A stretch of DNA of 5,291 nt, from positions 1-5,291 of the forward strand of contig CALANM010000121.1 of NCBI GenBank assembly GCA_937926065.1. Reading direction: 5' to 3'. A program made the translations under genes and the position numbers. The DNA is from an uncultured Microbacterium sp. Its GTDB lineage: Bacteria; Actinomycetota; Actinomycetes; Actinomycetales; Microbacteriaceae. Of the stretch, positions 1-5,291 are shown piece by piece. The number at the start of each line of letters is the position of its first letter. Within the stretch, counting starts at the first letter, position 1. Under the pieces are notes generated by a model that worked only from the letters and a program-made list of their open reading frames with translations, did no database searches and was not told where the DNA came from.

Positions 1-162
1 CTGCGGGTCGACCGTCTCCTCCGCGACGTTGGCGACGTTCTCGAAGCCGGTCATGGCGAAGAAGGCGAGCGCGACGCCCGCGATGATCAACAGCAAGACG
101 AGCAGCACCGTGAGTCGCCGTCGCCGGTACACGGCAGGGGAATGGCGGCGGGGAGTGGTCAC
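1..162 (-). CDS. N-terminus of a membrane-anchored protein of unknown function (3' truncated by window edge)
   Basis: The minus strand reads open from a GTG at 162 to the window edge, giving 54 codons. An in-frame TGA lies two codons upstream, so the start can only be this GTG or one further in, such as codon 11. The N-terminus is basic (TPRRHSPAVYRRRR, about residues 3-16). It is followed by a strongly hydrophobic stretch, about residues 17-37 (LTVLLVLLLIIAGVALAFFAM), then by a polar, acidic region. This is the pattern of an uncleaved signal anchor, or a signal peptide, with the rest of the protein outside the cell. No signal-peptidase or lipobox site is evident and the functional domain lies outside the window, so no function is assigned. 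It follows argA in the same direction after a 68-nt gap and has its own candidate leaderless promoter, so it need not depend on argA transcription. The reading frame and membrane segment are seen directly; the topology is inferred. Confidence 0.72.
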   Translation of the reverse strand, partial: MTTPRRHSPAVYRRRRLTVLLVLLLIIAGVALAFFAMTGFENVANVAEETVDPQ

Positions 163-168
163 CGATCA

Positions 169-174
169 AGGCTA
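169..174 (-). promoter_or_regulatory. Candidate -10 box (TAGCCT) for a leaderless transcript of the 1-162 gene
   Basis: On the minus strand TAGCCT fits the actinobacterial TAnnnT consensus. It ends exactly 6 nt before the GTG at 162, which would place the transcription start on the G of the start codon. No Shine-Dalgarno-like sequence precedes this GTG, as expected for a leaderless message. No convincing -35 box is visible at 16-19 nt spacing. Confidence 0.45.
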
Positions 175-186
175 AGCCGCCCTCCG

Positions 187-204
187 GCCAGGGACCGTCC
201 TGGC
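187..204 (-). terminator. Small hairpin downstream of argA, possible weak terminator
   Basis: GCCAGG (187-192) and CCTGGC (199-204) form a perfect 6-bp inverted repeat with a 6-nt loop, starting 27 nt past the argA stop. No T-run follows, so an intrinsic terminator is uncertain. It could also sit in the -35/operator zone of the next gene. A short GC-rich stem of this size can occur by chance. Confidence 0.3.
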
Positions 205-230
205 ACGCCCGGCTGCGGCGAGCCCGCTCG

Positions 231-821
231 TCAGCCGGCGGTGAGCGTCTTGAGCATGCGCGTGTTGCCGAGCGTGTTCGGCTTGACGTGCGCGAGGTCG
301 AGGAACTCCGCGACGCCTTCATCGGGGCTGCGCAGCAGCTGCGAGTACACGTCGGGGTCGACGACCTGCTCCCCGATGGGCTCGAAGCCGCGGCGGCTGA
401 AGAAGTCCACCTCGAACGTCAGGCAGAACAGGCGTGAGAGGCCCAGTGCCTGCGCGCTCTGCTCGAGGCGTGACACGATCGCGCCTCCCACACCGTGGTG
501 GAGCCAGTCTTCGGCGACGATGAGGGTGCGGATCTCACCGAGGTCCTCCCACATGACGTGGAGCGCCCCGCATCCGATCAGCCGTCCGCCGCTCTCCGCG
601 ACGACGAACTCCTGCACCGTCTCGTAGAGCGTCACGAGCTCCTTGCCCAGCAGGATGCGCCGTTCGACCCACGGCTCGAGAAGCGAGCGGATGCCGCGGA
701 CGTCGCTCGTGCGGGCCGGGCGCACCGTGTACTCCGGGCTGCCGCCGGACGCTTCGGCCCGCGCACCGCCGGGGTCTCCGTGCGGAGCGGAGTCGTCTGC
801 GGGCGCCTGGGCATCGGTCAC
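231..821 (-). CDS. argA: Amino-acid N-acetyltransferase (N-acetylglutamate synthase), GNAT family, Rv2747-like
   Basis: Predicted to transfer acetyl from acetyl-CoA to the amino group of glutamate, the entry step of arginine biosynthesis, in the cytoplasm. The 196-aa protein is one GNAT domain from about residue 31 to the end. Blocks resembling the mycobacterial enzyme Rv2747 are TVRPARTSDV (32-41), KELVTLYETVQEF (60-72), GCGALHVMWEDLGEIRT (83-99), the acetyl-CoA pyrophosphate loop HHGVGGA (108-114), LTFEVDFFSRRGF (134-146) and EFLDLAHVKPNTLGNTRML (172-190). It lacks the amino-acid-kinase domain of classical E. coli ArgA, which is normal for this short actinobacterial class. The GTG at 821 lacks a usable Shine-Dalgarno but has TACAGT 6 nt upstream, which supports a leaderless start. 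Residues 1-29 are an Ala/Asp/Gly/Pro-rich extension beyond the family core. An alternative GTG at 725 (residue 33) has GGAG 6 nt upstream but would cut into the first beta strand. The gene is divergent from the ATP-grasp operon. Family assignment is strong; the exact start is less certain. Confidence 0.9.
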   Translation of the reverse strand: MTDAQAPADDSAPHGDPGGARAEASGGSPEYTVRPARTSDVRGIRSLLEPWVERRILLGKELVTLYETVQEFVVAESGGRLIGCGALHVMWEDLGEIRTLIVAEDWLHHGVGGAIVSRLEQSAQALGLSRLFCLTFEVDFFSRRGFEPIGEQVVDPDVYSQLLRSPDEGVAEFLDLAHVKPNTLGNTRMLKTLTAG

Positions 822-827
822 ACCTCA

Positions 828-833
828 ACTGTA
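828..833 (-). promoter_or_regulatory. Candidate -10 box (TACAGT) for a leaderless argA transcript
   Basis: On the minus strand TACAGT matches TAnnnT and ends 6 nt before the argA GTG at 821, so transcription would start at the start codon. The GAGGT that directly abuts the GTG is too close to serve as a ribosome binding site. No clear -35 hexamer is visible. Confidence 0.5.
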
Positions 834-865
834 TTGCGCGGCGCGGACCGCGGGCGCCCGACCCC

Positions 866-871
866 TACGCT
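866..871 (+). promoter_or_regulatory. Candidate -10 box (TACGCT) of the ATP-grasp/transglutaminase operon
   Basis: TACGCT fits TAnnnT and would place the transcription start near 877-879. That leaves a leader of about 12-14 nt that still contains the Shine-Dalgarno. The box lies within the 69-bp region shared with the divergent argA promoter; the two -10 boxes are 32 bp apart, so polymerase binding could compete. The -35 position (about 843-848) has no good match. Confidence 0.45.
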
Positions 872-879
872 GGAAGTCG

Positions 880-885
880 AAGGAG
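880..885 (+). promoter_or_regulatory. Ribosome binding site AAGGAG that fixes the ATP-grasp gene start
   Basis: AAGGAG lies 5 nt before GTG 891, a strong Shine-Dalgarno match at good spacing. It decides the start against the longer open frame that runs back to 495 through the argA antisense strand. Confidence 0.8.
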
Positions 886-890
886 TCTGG

Positions 891-3410
891 GTGAGCGTGC
901 TGCGTGATTACGCTGCGACCGCGTCGCAGCCGACACTGCCGTTCACTGCGCCGTTCGATGCGCTCTCGACCGGCCGGTATGACGAGGTCATCGATGCCGA
1001 CGGGTCATTGCGTCCGGGCTGGAAGACCCTCGCCGCGCACGCCCTGGCGCTGAGCTCGGAGGATGTCCGCCGCGTCGACGGCGAGATCACCCGCTTCCTC
1101 GCCGACGACGGCGTCTCGTACGTGCGGTCGGATGCCGGTGCGCAGCCGTGGCAGCTCGACCCGCTGCCCCTCGTCATCGACGCGGCCTCGTGGACGCCTC
1201 TCGAGGTCGGCCTCGCCCAGCGCGCCGAGCTGCTCAACGCGCTGCTGGTCGACCTGTACGGCGAGCAGTCGGTGCTGCGCGAGCGCGTGGTCCCGGCATC
1301 CGTCGTCTTCGCCCACGCGGGGTTCGTGCGGCCCGTGGCGCGCAGCTCTGCCCTGGACACGCAGCCGCTGCTGATGTCGGCCACCGACCTCGGACGCTCA
1401 GCCAGCGGCGAGTGGCACGTGCTCGCCGACCGAGTGCAGGCGCCGTCGGGCCTCGGCTACGCCGCCGAGAACCGTCGCGTCATCGCGCAGGTGCTCCCCG
1501 ATCTGCATCAGGAGGGGGCGCTCCACCACCTCGAGCCCTTCTTCGCGGCGCTGCGGGCGAGTCTGCTGTCGAACGCACCCGAGGGTGTGACCGACCCGCG
1601 CGTGGTCGTGCTGTCTCCGGGAACGATGTCGGAGACGTCGTTCGACCAGGCGTTCCTCGCGGGCGCGCTCGGCTTTCCGCTCCTGCAGGGCAGCGACCTC
1701 GTGGTTTACGGCGGCTCGGTGTGGATGAAGCCGTCGGGGTGGCCCGGCAAGAAGCCCGTCGAGCGCATCCATGTGATCGTGCGCCGCGTGGATGCCGCGT
1801 GGTGCGACCCGCTCGAGCTGCGCTCCGATTCACGGCTGGGCGTCGCGGGTCTCACGGAGGCGGTGCGGCGCGGCACCGTCCGGGTCGTGAACGGGCTCGG
1901 CGCCGGAGTGCTCGAGAACCCGGGACTCATGCCGTTCCTGCCTGCCGTGTGCGAGCGCCTGCTCGGCGAGCAGCTCCGTCTCCCGTCGACGCCCACCTGG
2001 TGGTGCGGAGACCCCGACGCCCGCGCCGAGGTGCTCGACCGCGCAGCCGGTGGCGACCCGACCCTGCTCGTGCGTCCGATCGACGCCCCGCGCCGGTCGC
2101 TCACCGGCCTCTCCCCCGACGAGCTCGCCGTCCGCGTCCACGCTGCCCCGCACCGGTTCGTCGCGCAGGAGGTGCTGCCCCTGTCGCAGGCGCCCTCGTG
2201 GACGCCCGAGGGCCGTGCCGCCTCGCGCCCGCTCACCCTGCGCGCCTTCACTCTCCGCTATGGCTCCGCCTACCGGCCACTCGTGGGCGGACTCGCGACG
2301 GTGCGGGAGCACCCCGCCGCCGCCCCCACCACGAAGGACGTGTGGGTGCTCAAGGCCGCCGACACGGATGCCGACCAGGGGCTCGCCGAGATCACGCCGC
2401 TCGACACGGGCCGCACGATCCCGGCGCTGGCTCCTCGCACGCTGGCCGACATGTTCTGGACGGGTCGGTACGCTGAGCGTGCCGAAGACCTCCTGCGTCT
2501 CGTGCTCACGACGCAGGCCGAGTTCGATCAGCCCGGGTCGCACGCGGGCGGTCGCCGCAGCGCCCGCGTGCTGATGGCCGCGCTGCACGATCTCGCCGGC
2601 GCCCGCCACACCGACCCCGAAGCCGAGTTCCGCTCGCTGCTGCTCGACATGGGGCGGGAAGGCTCCGCCGCTCACTCGATCGACCGCCTCCGCGACGCGA
2701 TGGAAGGCGTGCGCGACCAGCTGTCGGGCGACACGTGGCGCGTGTTCTCGAATGTCGACCGCGCCCGGCGCGCCCTCCAGGGCTCGGTGCACCCGCACCG
2801 CACGGCCGAGTCGGCGGGCCGCATGCTCGCGGCCGTGCTGTCGCTGTACGGCGTGACGGCGAACATGATCCGTGACACCGGCTGGCGCATGATCGAGACG
2901 GGGCGGCATCTGGAACGCGGGCTCCAGATCGCGCGCCTGCTGCGCGTGGGAGCGACCGAGACCCGCGACATCCGCACCGACCGCGAAGTGCTGGAGGCGC
3001 TGCTGCTGGCATCCGAGAGCGTGGTCACCTATCGCCGGCGCTACCGCGGCTCGACGCGCACCGCTGACGCCCTCGATCTTCTGCTGCTCGACGCGGACAA
3101 CCCGCGCTCACTCGCGTTCGCCGTGGCTGAGGTCAGGCGCCACCTCGCGGCGATGCCCGCCTCGACCGGATCGACGCGCGCCGAGCGTCTCCTCGAGCAC
3201 CTCGACACGCAGCTGGGCCAGGCCGACGTCCCGGAGCTCGCCGCCGTGTCGGGCGGGAAGCGGCCGCAGCTGTCGGAGTTCCTCGACGAGGTCGTCTCGC
3301 AGCTCGAGCAGGTGTCGGATGCCGTCACGCAGCTGCACTTCGAGAGCGGCCCGCCGCCCGTGCCCCTGTCGGACCTGTCGCTCACCGAGCTGCGGGGGGC
3401 GCTGGCATGA
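891..3410 (+). CDS. Circularly permuted ATP-grasp / Alpha-E domain fusion protein (predicted amide or peptide ligase)
   Basis: An 839-aa cytoplasmic protein; the product and substrate are unknown. The N-terminal half (about 20-490) is a circularly permuted ATP-grasp of the CP_ATPgrasp_2 (DUF404/DUF407-type) family. Recognisable blocks are YDEVIDADG (30-38), AQRAELLNALLVDLYG (109-124), VFAHAGFVRP (139-148), ADRVQAPSGLGYAAENR (179-195), PRVVVLSPG (236-244), LGFPLLQGSDLVV (260-272), RRVDAAWCDPLELRSDS (298-314) and the PTWWCGD region (368-374). ATP-grasp enzymes join a carboxylate to an amine through an acylphosphate. The C-terminal part (about 512-839) is an all-helical Alpha-E (DUF403) domain with its hallmark starts LADMFWTGRYAERAEDLLRL (518-537) and GWRMIETGRHLERGLQIARL (664-683). 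The length is typical of such fusions and there is no signal peptide. GTG 891 is chosen because AAGGAG lies 5 nt upstream and because conserved sequence begins soon after. The stop overlaps the next start by 4 bp (ATGA), indicating translational coupling. The family is sure; amide-bond formation is predicted only. Confidence 0.92.
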   Translation: MSVLRDYAATASQPTLPFTAPFDALSTGRYDEVIDADGSLRPGWKTLAAHALALSSEDVRRVDGEITRFLADDGVSYVRSDAGAQPWQLDPLPLVIDAASWTPLEVGLAQRAELLNALLVDLYGEQSVLRERVVPASVVFAHAGFVRPVARSSALDTQPLLMSATDLGRSASGEWHVLADRVQAPSGLGYAAENRRVIAQVLPDLHQEGALHHLEPFFAALRASLLSNAPEGVTDPRVVVLSPGTMSETSFDQAFLAGALGFPLLQGSDLVVYGGSVWMKPSGWPGKKPVERIHVIVRRVDAAWCDPLELRSDSRLGVAGLTEAVRRGTVRVVNGLGAGVLENPGLMPFLPAVCERLLGEQLRLPSTPTWWCGDPDARAEVLDRAAGGDPTLLVRPIDAPRRSLTGLSPDELAVRVHAAPHRFVAQEVLPLSQAPSWTPEGRAASRPLTLRAFTLRYGSAYRPLVGGLATVREHPAAAPTTKDVWVLKAADTDADQGLAEITPLDTGRTIPALAPRTLADMFWTGRYAERAEDLLRLVLTTQAEFDQPGSHAGGRRSARVLMAALHDLAGARHTDPEAEFRSLLLDMGREGSAAHSIDRLRDAMEGVRDQLSGDTWRVFSNVDRARRALQGSVHPHRTAESAGRMLAAVLSLYGVTANMIRDTGWRMIETGRHLERGLQIARLLRVGATETRDIRTDREVLEALLLASESVVTYRRRYRGSTRTADALDLLLLDADNPRSLAFAVAEVRRHLAAMPASTGSTRAERLLEHLDTQLGQADVPELAAVSGGKRPQLSEFLDEVVSQLEQVSDAVTQLHFESGPPPVPLSDLSLTELRGALA

Positions 3411-4285
3411 AGCGCTACCGCGTCTGGCACCGCACCGCCTACTCCTATGCCCTCCCCGTCGAAGACAGCGTCGGCCAGTTCCACCTGATCCCCCGCGACC
3501 TGCCGTGGCAGACCGTGTCGGCATCCGAGGTCACCGTCGATCCTGTGCCCGGCGACATCTCTCCCGACGTCGACTGCTTCGGCAACTCGTCGACCTACTT
3601 CCACGTGACCGATCCGCACTCGGCGCTCACGATCACGTCGTCCAGCGACGTCGAGGTCGAGACGCCCGACTACGACGCCGACGCGCTCGCGACACCGTGG
3701 GAGCTGGCGCGCCCGCTCCTGCATCCCGACACCGCGGAGGCGTGGCGCGCCGCCGAGTTCGCGCTCGAGTCGCCCCGCGCTGCGCACGCTCCGGATGCCG
3801 CGGAGTACGGCGCGGCATCCCTCACCCCCGGACGCGCCATCGGCGAAGCGGCGACCGACCTCATGCGGCGGATCTTCCGCGACTTCGACTACGACCCCAC
3901 CGCCACGACCGTCACCAGCACGGTCGCCGACGCGATGCGCAAGCGGGCAGGAGTCTGCCAGGACTTCGCGCACATCGCCCTCGCCTGCCTGCGGTCTCAC
4001 GGCGTCGCAGCCCGCTACGTGTCGGGCTACCTCGCGACGCAGCCGCCGCCCGGCAAGGAGCGCGTGTTCGGCGCCGACGCCTCCCACGCCTGGCTGGCCG
4101 TGTGGCTGCCGGGCACCGATCAGTGGCTCGCGATCGACCCCACCAACGACCAGTGGGCCGACGACCGCTACGTCACGGTCGCGTGGGGCCGCGACTACGG
4201 CGACGTCTCCCCCGTGAAGGGCATCATCTTCACGGAGGCGAAGACGTCGACCCTGCGCGTCTCGGTCGACGTCGCCCCGCTCTGA
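3407..4285 (+). CDS. Transglutaminase-like (papain-fold) protein, partner of the ATP-grasp/Alpha-E protein
   Basis: A 292-aa protein with a bacterial transglutaminase N-terminal beta domain at about 1-82, containing RVWHRTAYSYALPV (5-18) and DCFGN (56-60). A transglutaminase-like core follows at about 140-250. The catalytic triad is intact: Cys184 in AGVCQDFAH, His227 in ASHAWLAVWLP and Asp244 in AIDPTN. The VSGYLA stretch (205-210) is also typical of this group. No signal peptide or membrane segment is seen, so it is probably cytoplasmic. Proteins of this class are usually predicted to be cysteine peptidases or amidases rather than protein cross-linkers. The gene starts inside the stop of the ATP-grasp gene (ATGA overlap). 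A G-run at 3394-3399 serves as a possible Shine-Dalgarno, so the two proteins are probably made together. The context suggests that it trims, releases or transfers the amide-linked product of its neighbour, but this is inference. No second ATP-grasp, Anbu-type peptidase or other partner gene is visible in the window. Confidence 0.92.
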   Translation: MKRYRVWHRTAYSYALPVEDSVGQFHLIPRDLPWQTVSASEVTVDPVPGDISPDVDCFGNSSTYFHVTDPHSALTITSSSDVEVETPDYDADALATPWELARPLLHPDTAEAWRAAEFALESPRAAHAPDAAEYGAASLTPGRAIGEAATDLMRRIFRDFDYDPTATTVTSTVADAMRKRAGVCQDFAHIALACLRSHGVAARYVSGYLATQPPPGKERVFGADASHAWLAVWLPGTDQWLAIDPTNDQWADDRYVTVAWGRDYGDVSPVKGIIFTEAKTSTLRVSVDVAPL

Positions 4286-4308
4286 CCCCCGCCCCGACCC
4301 GCTGCCCC

Positions 4309-4374
4309 GGCATCCGCCCTGGCGATCCGCCGAGATCGCCCCCGAGTGCCGAAAGAGCCCGCCAGGCGGATGCC
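4309..4374. repeat. Inverted complement between upstream segment and the loop of the terminator palindrome
   Basis: GGCATCCGCCCTGG (4309-4322) is complementary to CCAGGCGGATGCC (4362-4374), which is almost the whole apical loop of the larger hairpin: 13 pairs with a single C bulge, 10 of them uninterrupted (4309-4318 with 4365-4374). In RNA this could form a pseudoknot or an alternative hairpin. The core word GGATGCC is very common in this DNA, which makes chance pairing more likely. Confidence 0.4.
4321..4340. repeat. Small alternative hairpin overlapping the outer palindrome arm
   Basis: GGCGATC (4321-4327) and GATCGCC (4334-4340) form a perfect 7-bp stem with a 6-nt loop. The right arm also belongs to the outer stem of the large palindrome (4328-4340 with 4400-4412), so the two structures exclude each other. 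Confidence 0.5.
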
Positions 4375-4412
4375 ATGACGGGCTCTCTCGGCAGCAGCAG
4401 GCGATCTCGGCG
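4328..4412. terminator. Two-tier palindrome between convergent genes, probable bidirectional terminator
   Basis: The outer arms CGCCGAGATCGCC (4328-4340) and GGCGATCTCGGCG (4400-4412) are a perfect 13-bp inverted repeat. Inside a symmetric 7/7-nt internal loop, GCCGAAAGAGCCCG (4348-4361) pairs with CGGGCTCTCTCGGC (4379-4392) over 14 positions with one mismatch, leaving a 17-nt loop. Both tiers share one centre at 4370. The one mismatch is A-C in the plus-strand RNA but G-U in the minus-strand RNA, so the stem is slightly better for the GH31 transcript. It lies 42 nt past the transglutaminase stop and 16 nt past the GH31 stop, the usual place for a shared terminator. No U-run follows on either strand, which is common for high-GC actinobacterial terminators. 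It could instead be a copy of a dispersed palindromic repeat. Confidence 0.65.
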
Positions 4413-4428
4413 CGCAGCCGTCCGGGGC

Positions 4429-5291
4429 TCAGCCGGTGACGTTCGACAGGTCGACCGTGAAGGTCTCGCTGCGGCCGTCCGGGTTCGTGACGGTGACCTC
4501 GCGCTCGCCCTCGCCGCCGGCGAAGACGCGCAGGGTGAGGCCCTCGAAGTAGTCGTAGTCGGGCCGGTCGACGCGGGCGCCCCACGGGATGACGGCGCCG
4601 GGGCGCGCATACAGCGGGAGCGAGTCGAAGCCGTGCTGCTCGCGGACCCATCGGCCGCCCTCGACGGTCTCGCCCGTGAACAGGCTCGTCCAGGTGCCCT
4701 CGGGGAGGTAGAACTCCACCGTGCCGTCGGCGCTCAGCACGGGCGCCACGAGGAGGTCGGAGCCGAGCATGTACTGGCGGTCGAGGTACGCGATCGCGGG
4801 ATCGCCGGGGAACTCGAACTGCATCGGGCGCATCACCGGCGATCCGGTCGCCGCCGCCTCAAGCCCCAGCTGGTACAGATACGGCATCAGGCGCATCTTG
4901 AGGTGCGCGAACGTGCGCGTGACCTCGACGGCCTCGTCGTCGAACGCCCACGGCACCCGGTACGACTCAGAGCCGTGGAAGCGCGTGTGCGTCGACAGCA
5001 TCCCGAACGCGGTCCACCGCTTGTACACGGCCGGGTCGGGCGTGCCCTCGAAGCCGCCGATGTCGTGGCTCCAGTGGGCGAAGCCGCTCATCGCGAGCGA
5101 CAGGCCGCCGCGCAGGCTCTCGGCCATCGACACGTACGACGAGGTGTTGTCGCCGCCCCAGTGCACGGGCATCGTCTGACCGCCCGCCGTGGCCGAACGA
5201 GCGAACAGCACCGCCTCGCCCTCGCCCTTCAGGTCGACCAGCACGTCGTGCACCGCGCGGTTGTAGAGCTGCGTGTACAGGTTGTGCATGC
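4429..5291 (-). CDS. yicI: GH31 alpha-xylosidase (YicI-like), C-terminal part, 5' end outside the window
   Basis: The frame is open to the right edge. The Met codon at 5287-5289 lies inside the barrel (the MHN position of the family) and is not the true start. Predicted to remove alpha-linked xylose from the non-reducing end of isoprimeverose or xyloglucan-type oligosaccharides. Counting from that Met as residue 1, clear YicI blocks are EAVLFARSATAGGQ (25-38), PVHWGGD (41-47), SMAESLRGGLS (54-64), SGFAHWSHDIGGFEG (68-82), RFHGSESYRVPWAFDDE (103-119), LMPYLY (134-139), LDRQYMLGSDLLVAPV (169-184), FYLPEGTW (193-200) and QHGFDSLPLYAR (218-229). Asp47 corresponds to the acid/base Asp482 of E. coli YicI, and His105 to His540 with identical spacing of 58. 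The nucleophile (Asp416 in YicI) would lie just outside the window, about 19 codons before the Met if spacing holds. The C-terminus stops at NVTG and appears about 50 residues shorter than E. coli YicI. Alpha-xylosidase rather than alpha-glucosidase is likely, not proven. Confidence 0.92.
   Translation of the reverse strand, partial: MHNLYTQLYNRAVHDVLVDLKGEGEAVLFARSATAGGQTMPVHWGGDNTSSYVSMAESLRGGLSLAMSGFAHWSHDIGGFEGTPDPAVYKRWTAFGMLSTHTRFHGSESYRVPWAFDDEAVEVTRTFAHLKMRLMPYLYQLGLEAAATGSPVMRPMQFEFPGDPAIAYLDRQYMLGSDLLVAPVLSADGTVEFYLPEGTWTSLFTGETVEGGRWVREQHGFDSLPLYARPGAVIPWGARVDRPDYDYFEGLTLRVFAGGEGEREVTVTNPDGRSETFTVDLSNVTG

Noticed and set aside
142..627. A 161-codon plus-strand frame opposite argA
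   Set aside because: It is antisense to a well-supported gene, has no ribosome binding site and its composition is low-complexity Arg/Ser/Pro.
837..858. CGCGG repeats (837, 842, 849) and the GGCGC/GCGCC inverted repeat (840-844, 854-858) in the divergent promoter
   Set aside because: They sit where an operator could be, but they are short and in extremely GC-rich DNA, so chance is the simplest explanation.
495..890. An in-frame upstream extension of the ATP-grasp gene (132 codons)
   Set aside because: It runs antisense through argA, has no family similarity, and the strong AAGGAG/GTG start at 891 explains the gene. Open antisense frames are common in high-GC DNA.
1148..2476. A 442-codon plus-strand frame and a 359-codon minus-strand frame (1830-2909) inside the ATP-grasp gene
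   Set aside because: Both are Arg/Ala/Pro-rich shadows of a gene with clear family similarity in its own frame.
4286..4428. A possible CRISPR array, tRNA, att site or small gene in the convergent intergenic region
   Set aside because: The arms form one nested palindrome and not spaced direct repeats; there is no tRNA cloverleaf, no integrase gene nearby, and no small frame with a start and ribosome binding site.
3041..4651. A 536-codon open frame on the minus strand
   Set aside because: It lies opposite the Alpha-E end, the transglutaminase gene and the intergenic palindrome, then overlaps GH31 in another frame. Its translation is Arg/Gly-rich without domain features, so it is a shadow frame.

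Overview
The window looks like chromosomal DNA from a high-GC Gram-positive actinobacterium. It is GC-rich by eye (about 70%), uses GTG starts, has tightly packed genes, and has extended -10 boxes placed for leaderless transcripts. The repeated word GGATGCC/GGCATCC and the protein similarities fit Microbacteriaceae (Microbacterium-like). That placement is an inference; there is no rRNA or marker gene here to confirm it.

Layout, left to right. (1) Positions 1-162, minus: the N-terminus of a membrane-anchored protein, cut by the window edge. (2) 231-821, minus: a stand-alone GNAT amino-acid N-acetyltransferase of the actinobacterial ArgA (Rv2747-like) type, for arginine biosynthesis. Both minus-strand genes start at a GTG with a TAnnnT box exactly 6 nt upstream, the geometry of a leaderless transcript. 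(3) 822-890: a 69-bp divergent promoter region. (4) 891-4285, plus: a two-gene operon with a 4-bp ATGA overlap. It encodes an 839-aa circularly permuted ATP-grasp/Alpha-E fusion and a 292-aa transglutaminase-like protein with an intact Cys-His-Asp triad. (5) 4286-4428: a short convergent intergenic region holding a large nested palindrome, probably a bidirectional terminator, with alternative pairings. (6) 4429-5291, minus: the C-terminal part of a GH31 alpha-xylosidase (YicI type), cut by the right edge.

The most interesting part is the ATP-grasp/Alpha-E plus transglutaminase operon. The gene combination is widespread and has been predicted by comparative genomics to make and process amide-linked peptides, but I know of no established substrate or product. 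The argA-like gene is divergent and belongs to arginine metabolism; nothing in the sequence ties it to the operon. The GH31 gene is a separate transcription unit for xyloside or plant-polysaccharide breakdown. The least expected DNA structure is the 85-bp two-tier palindrome between the convergent genes.
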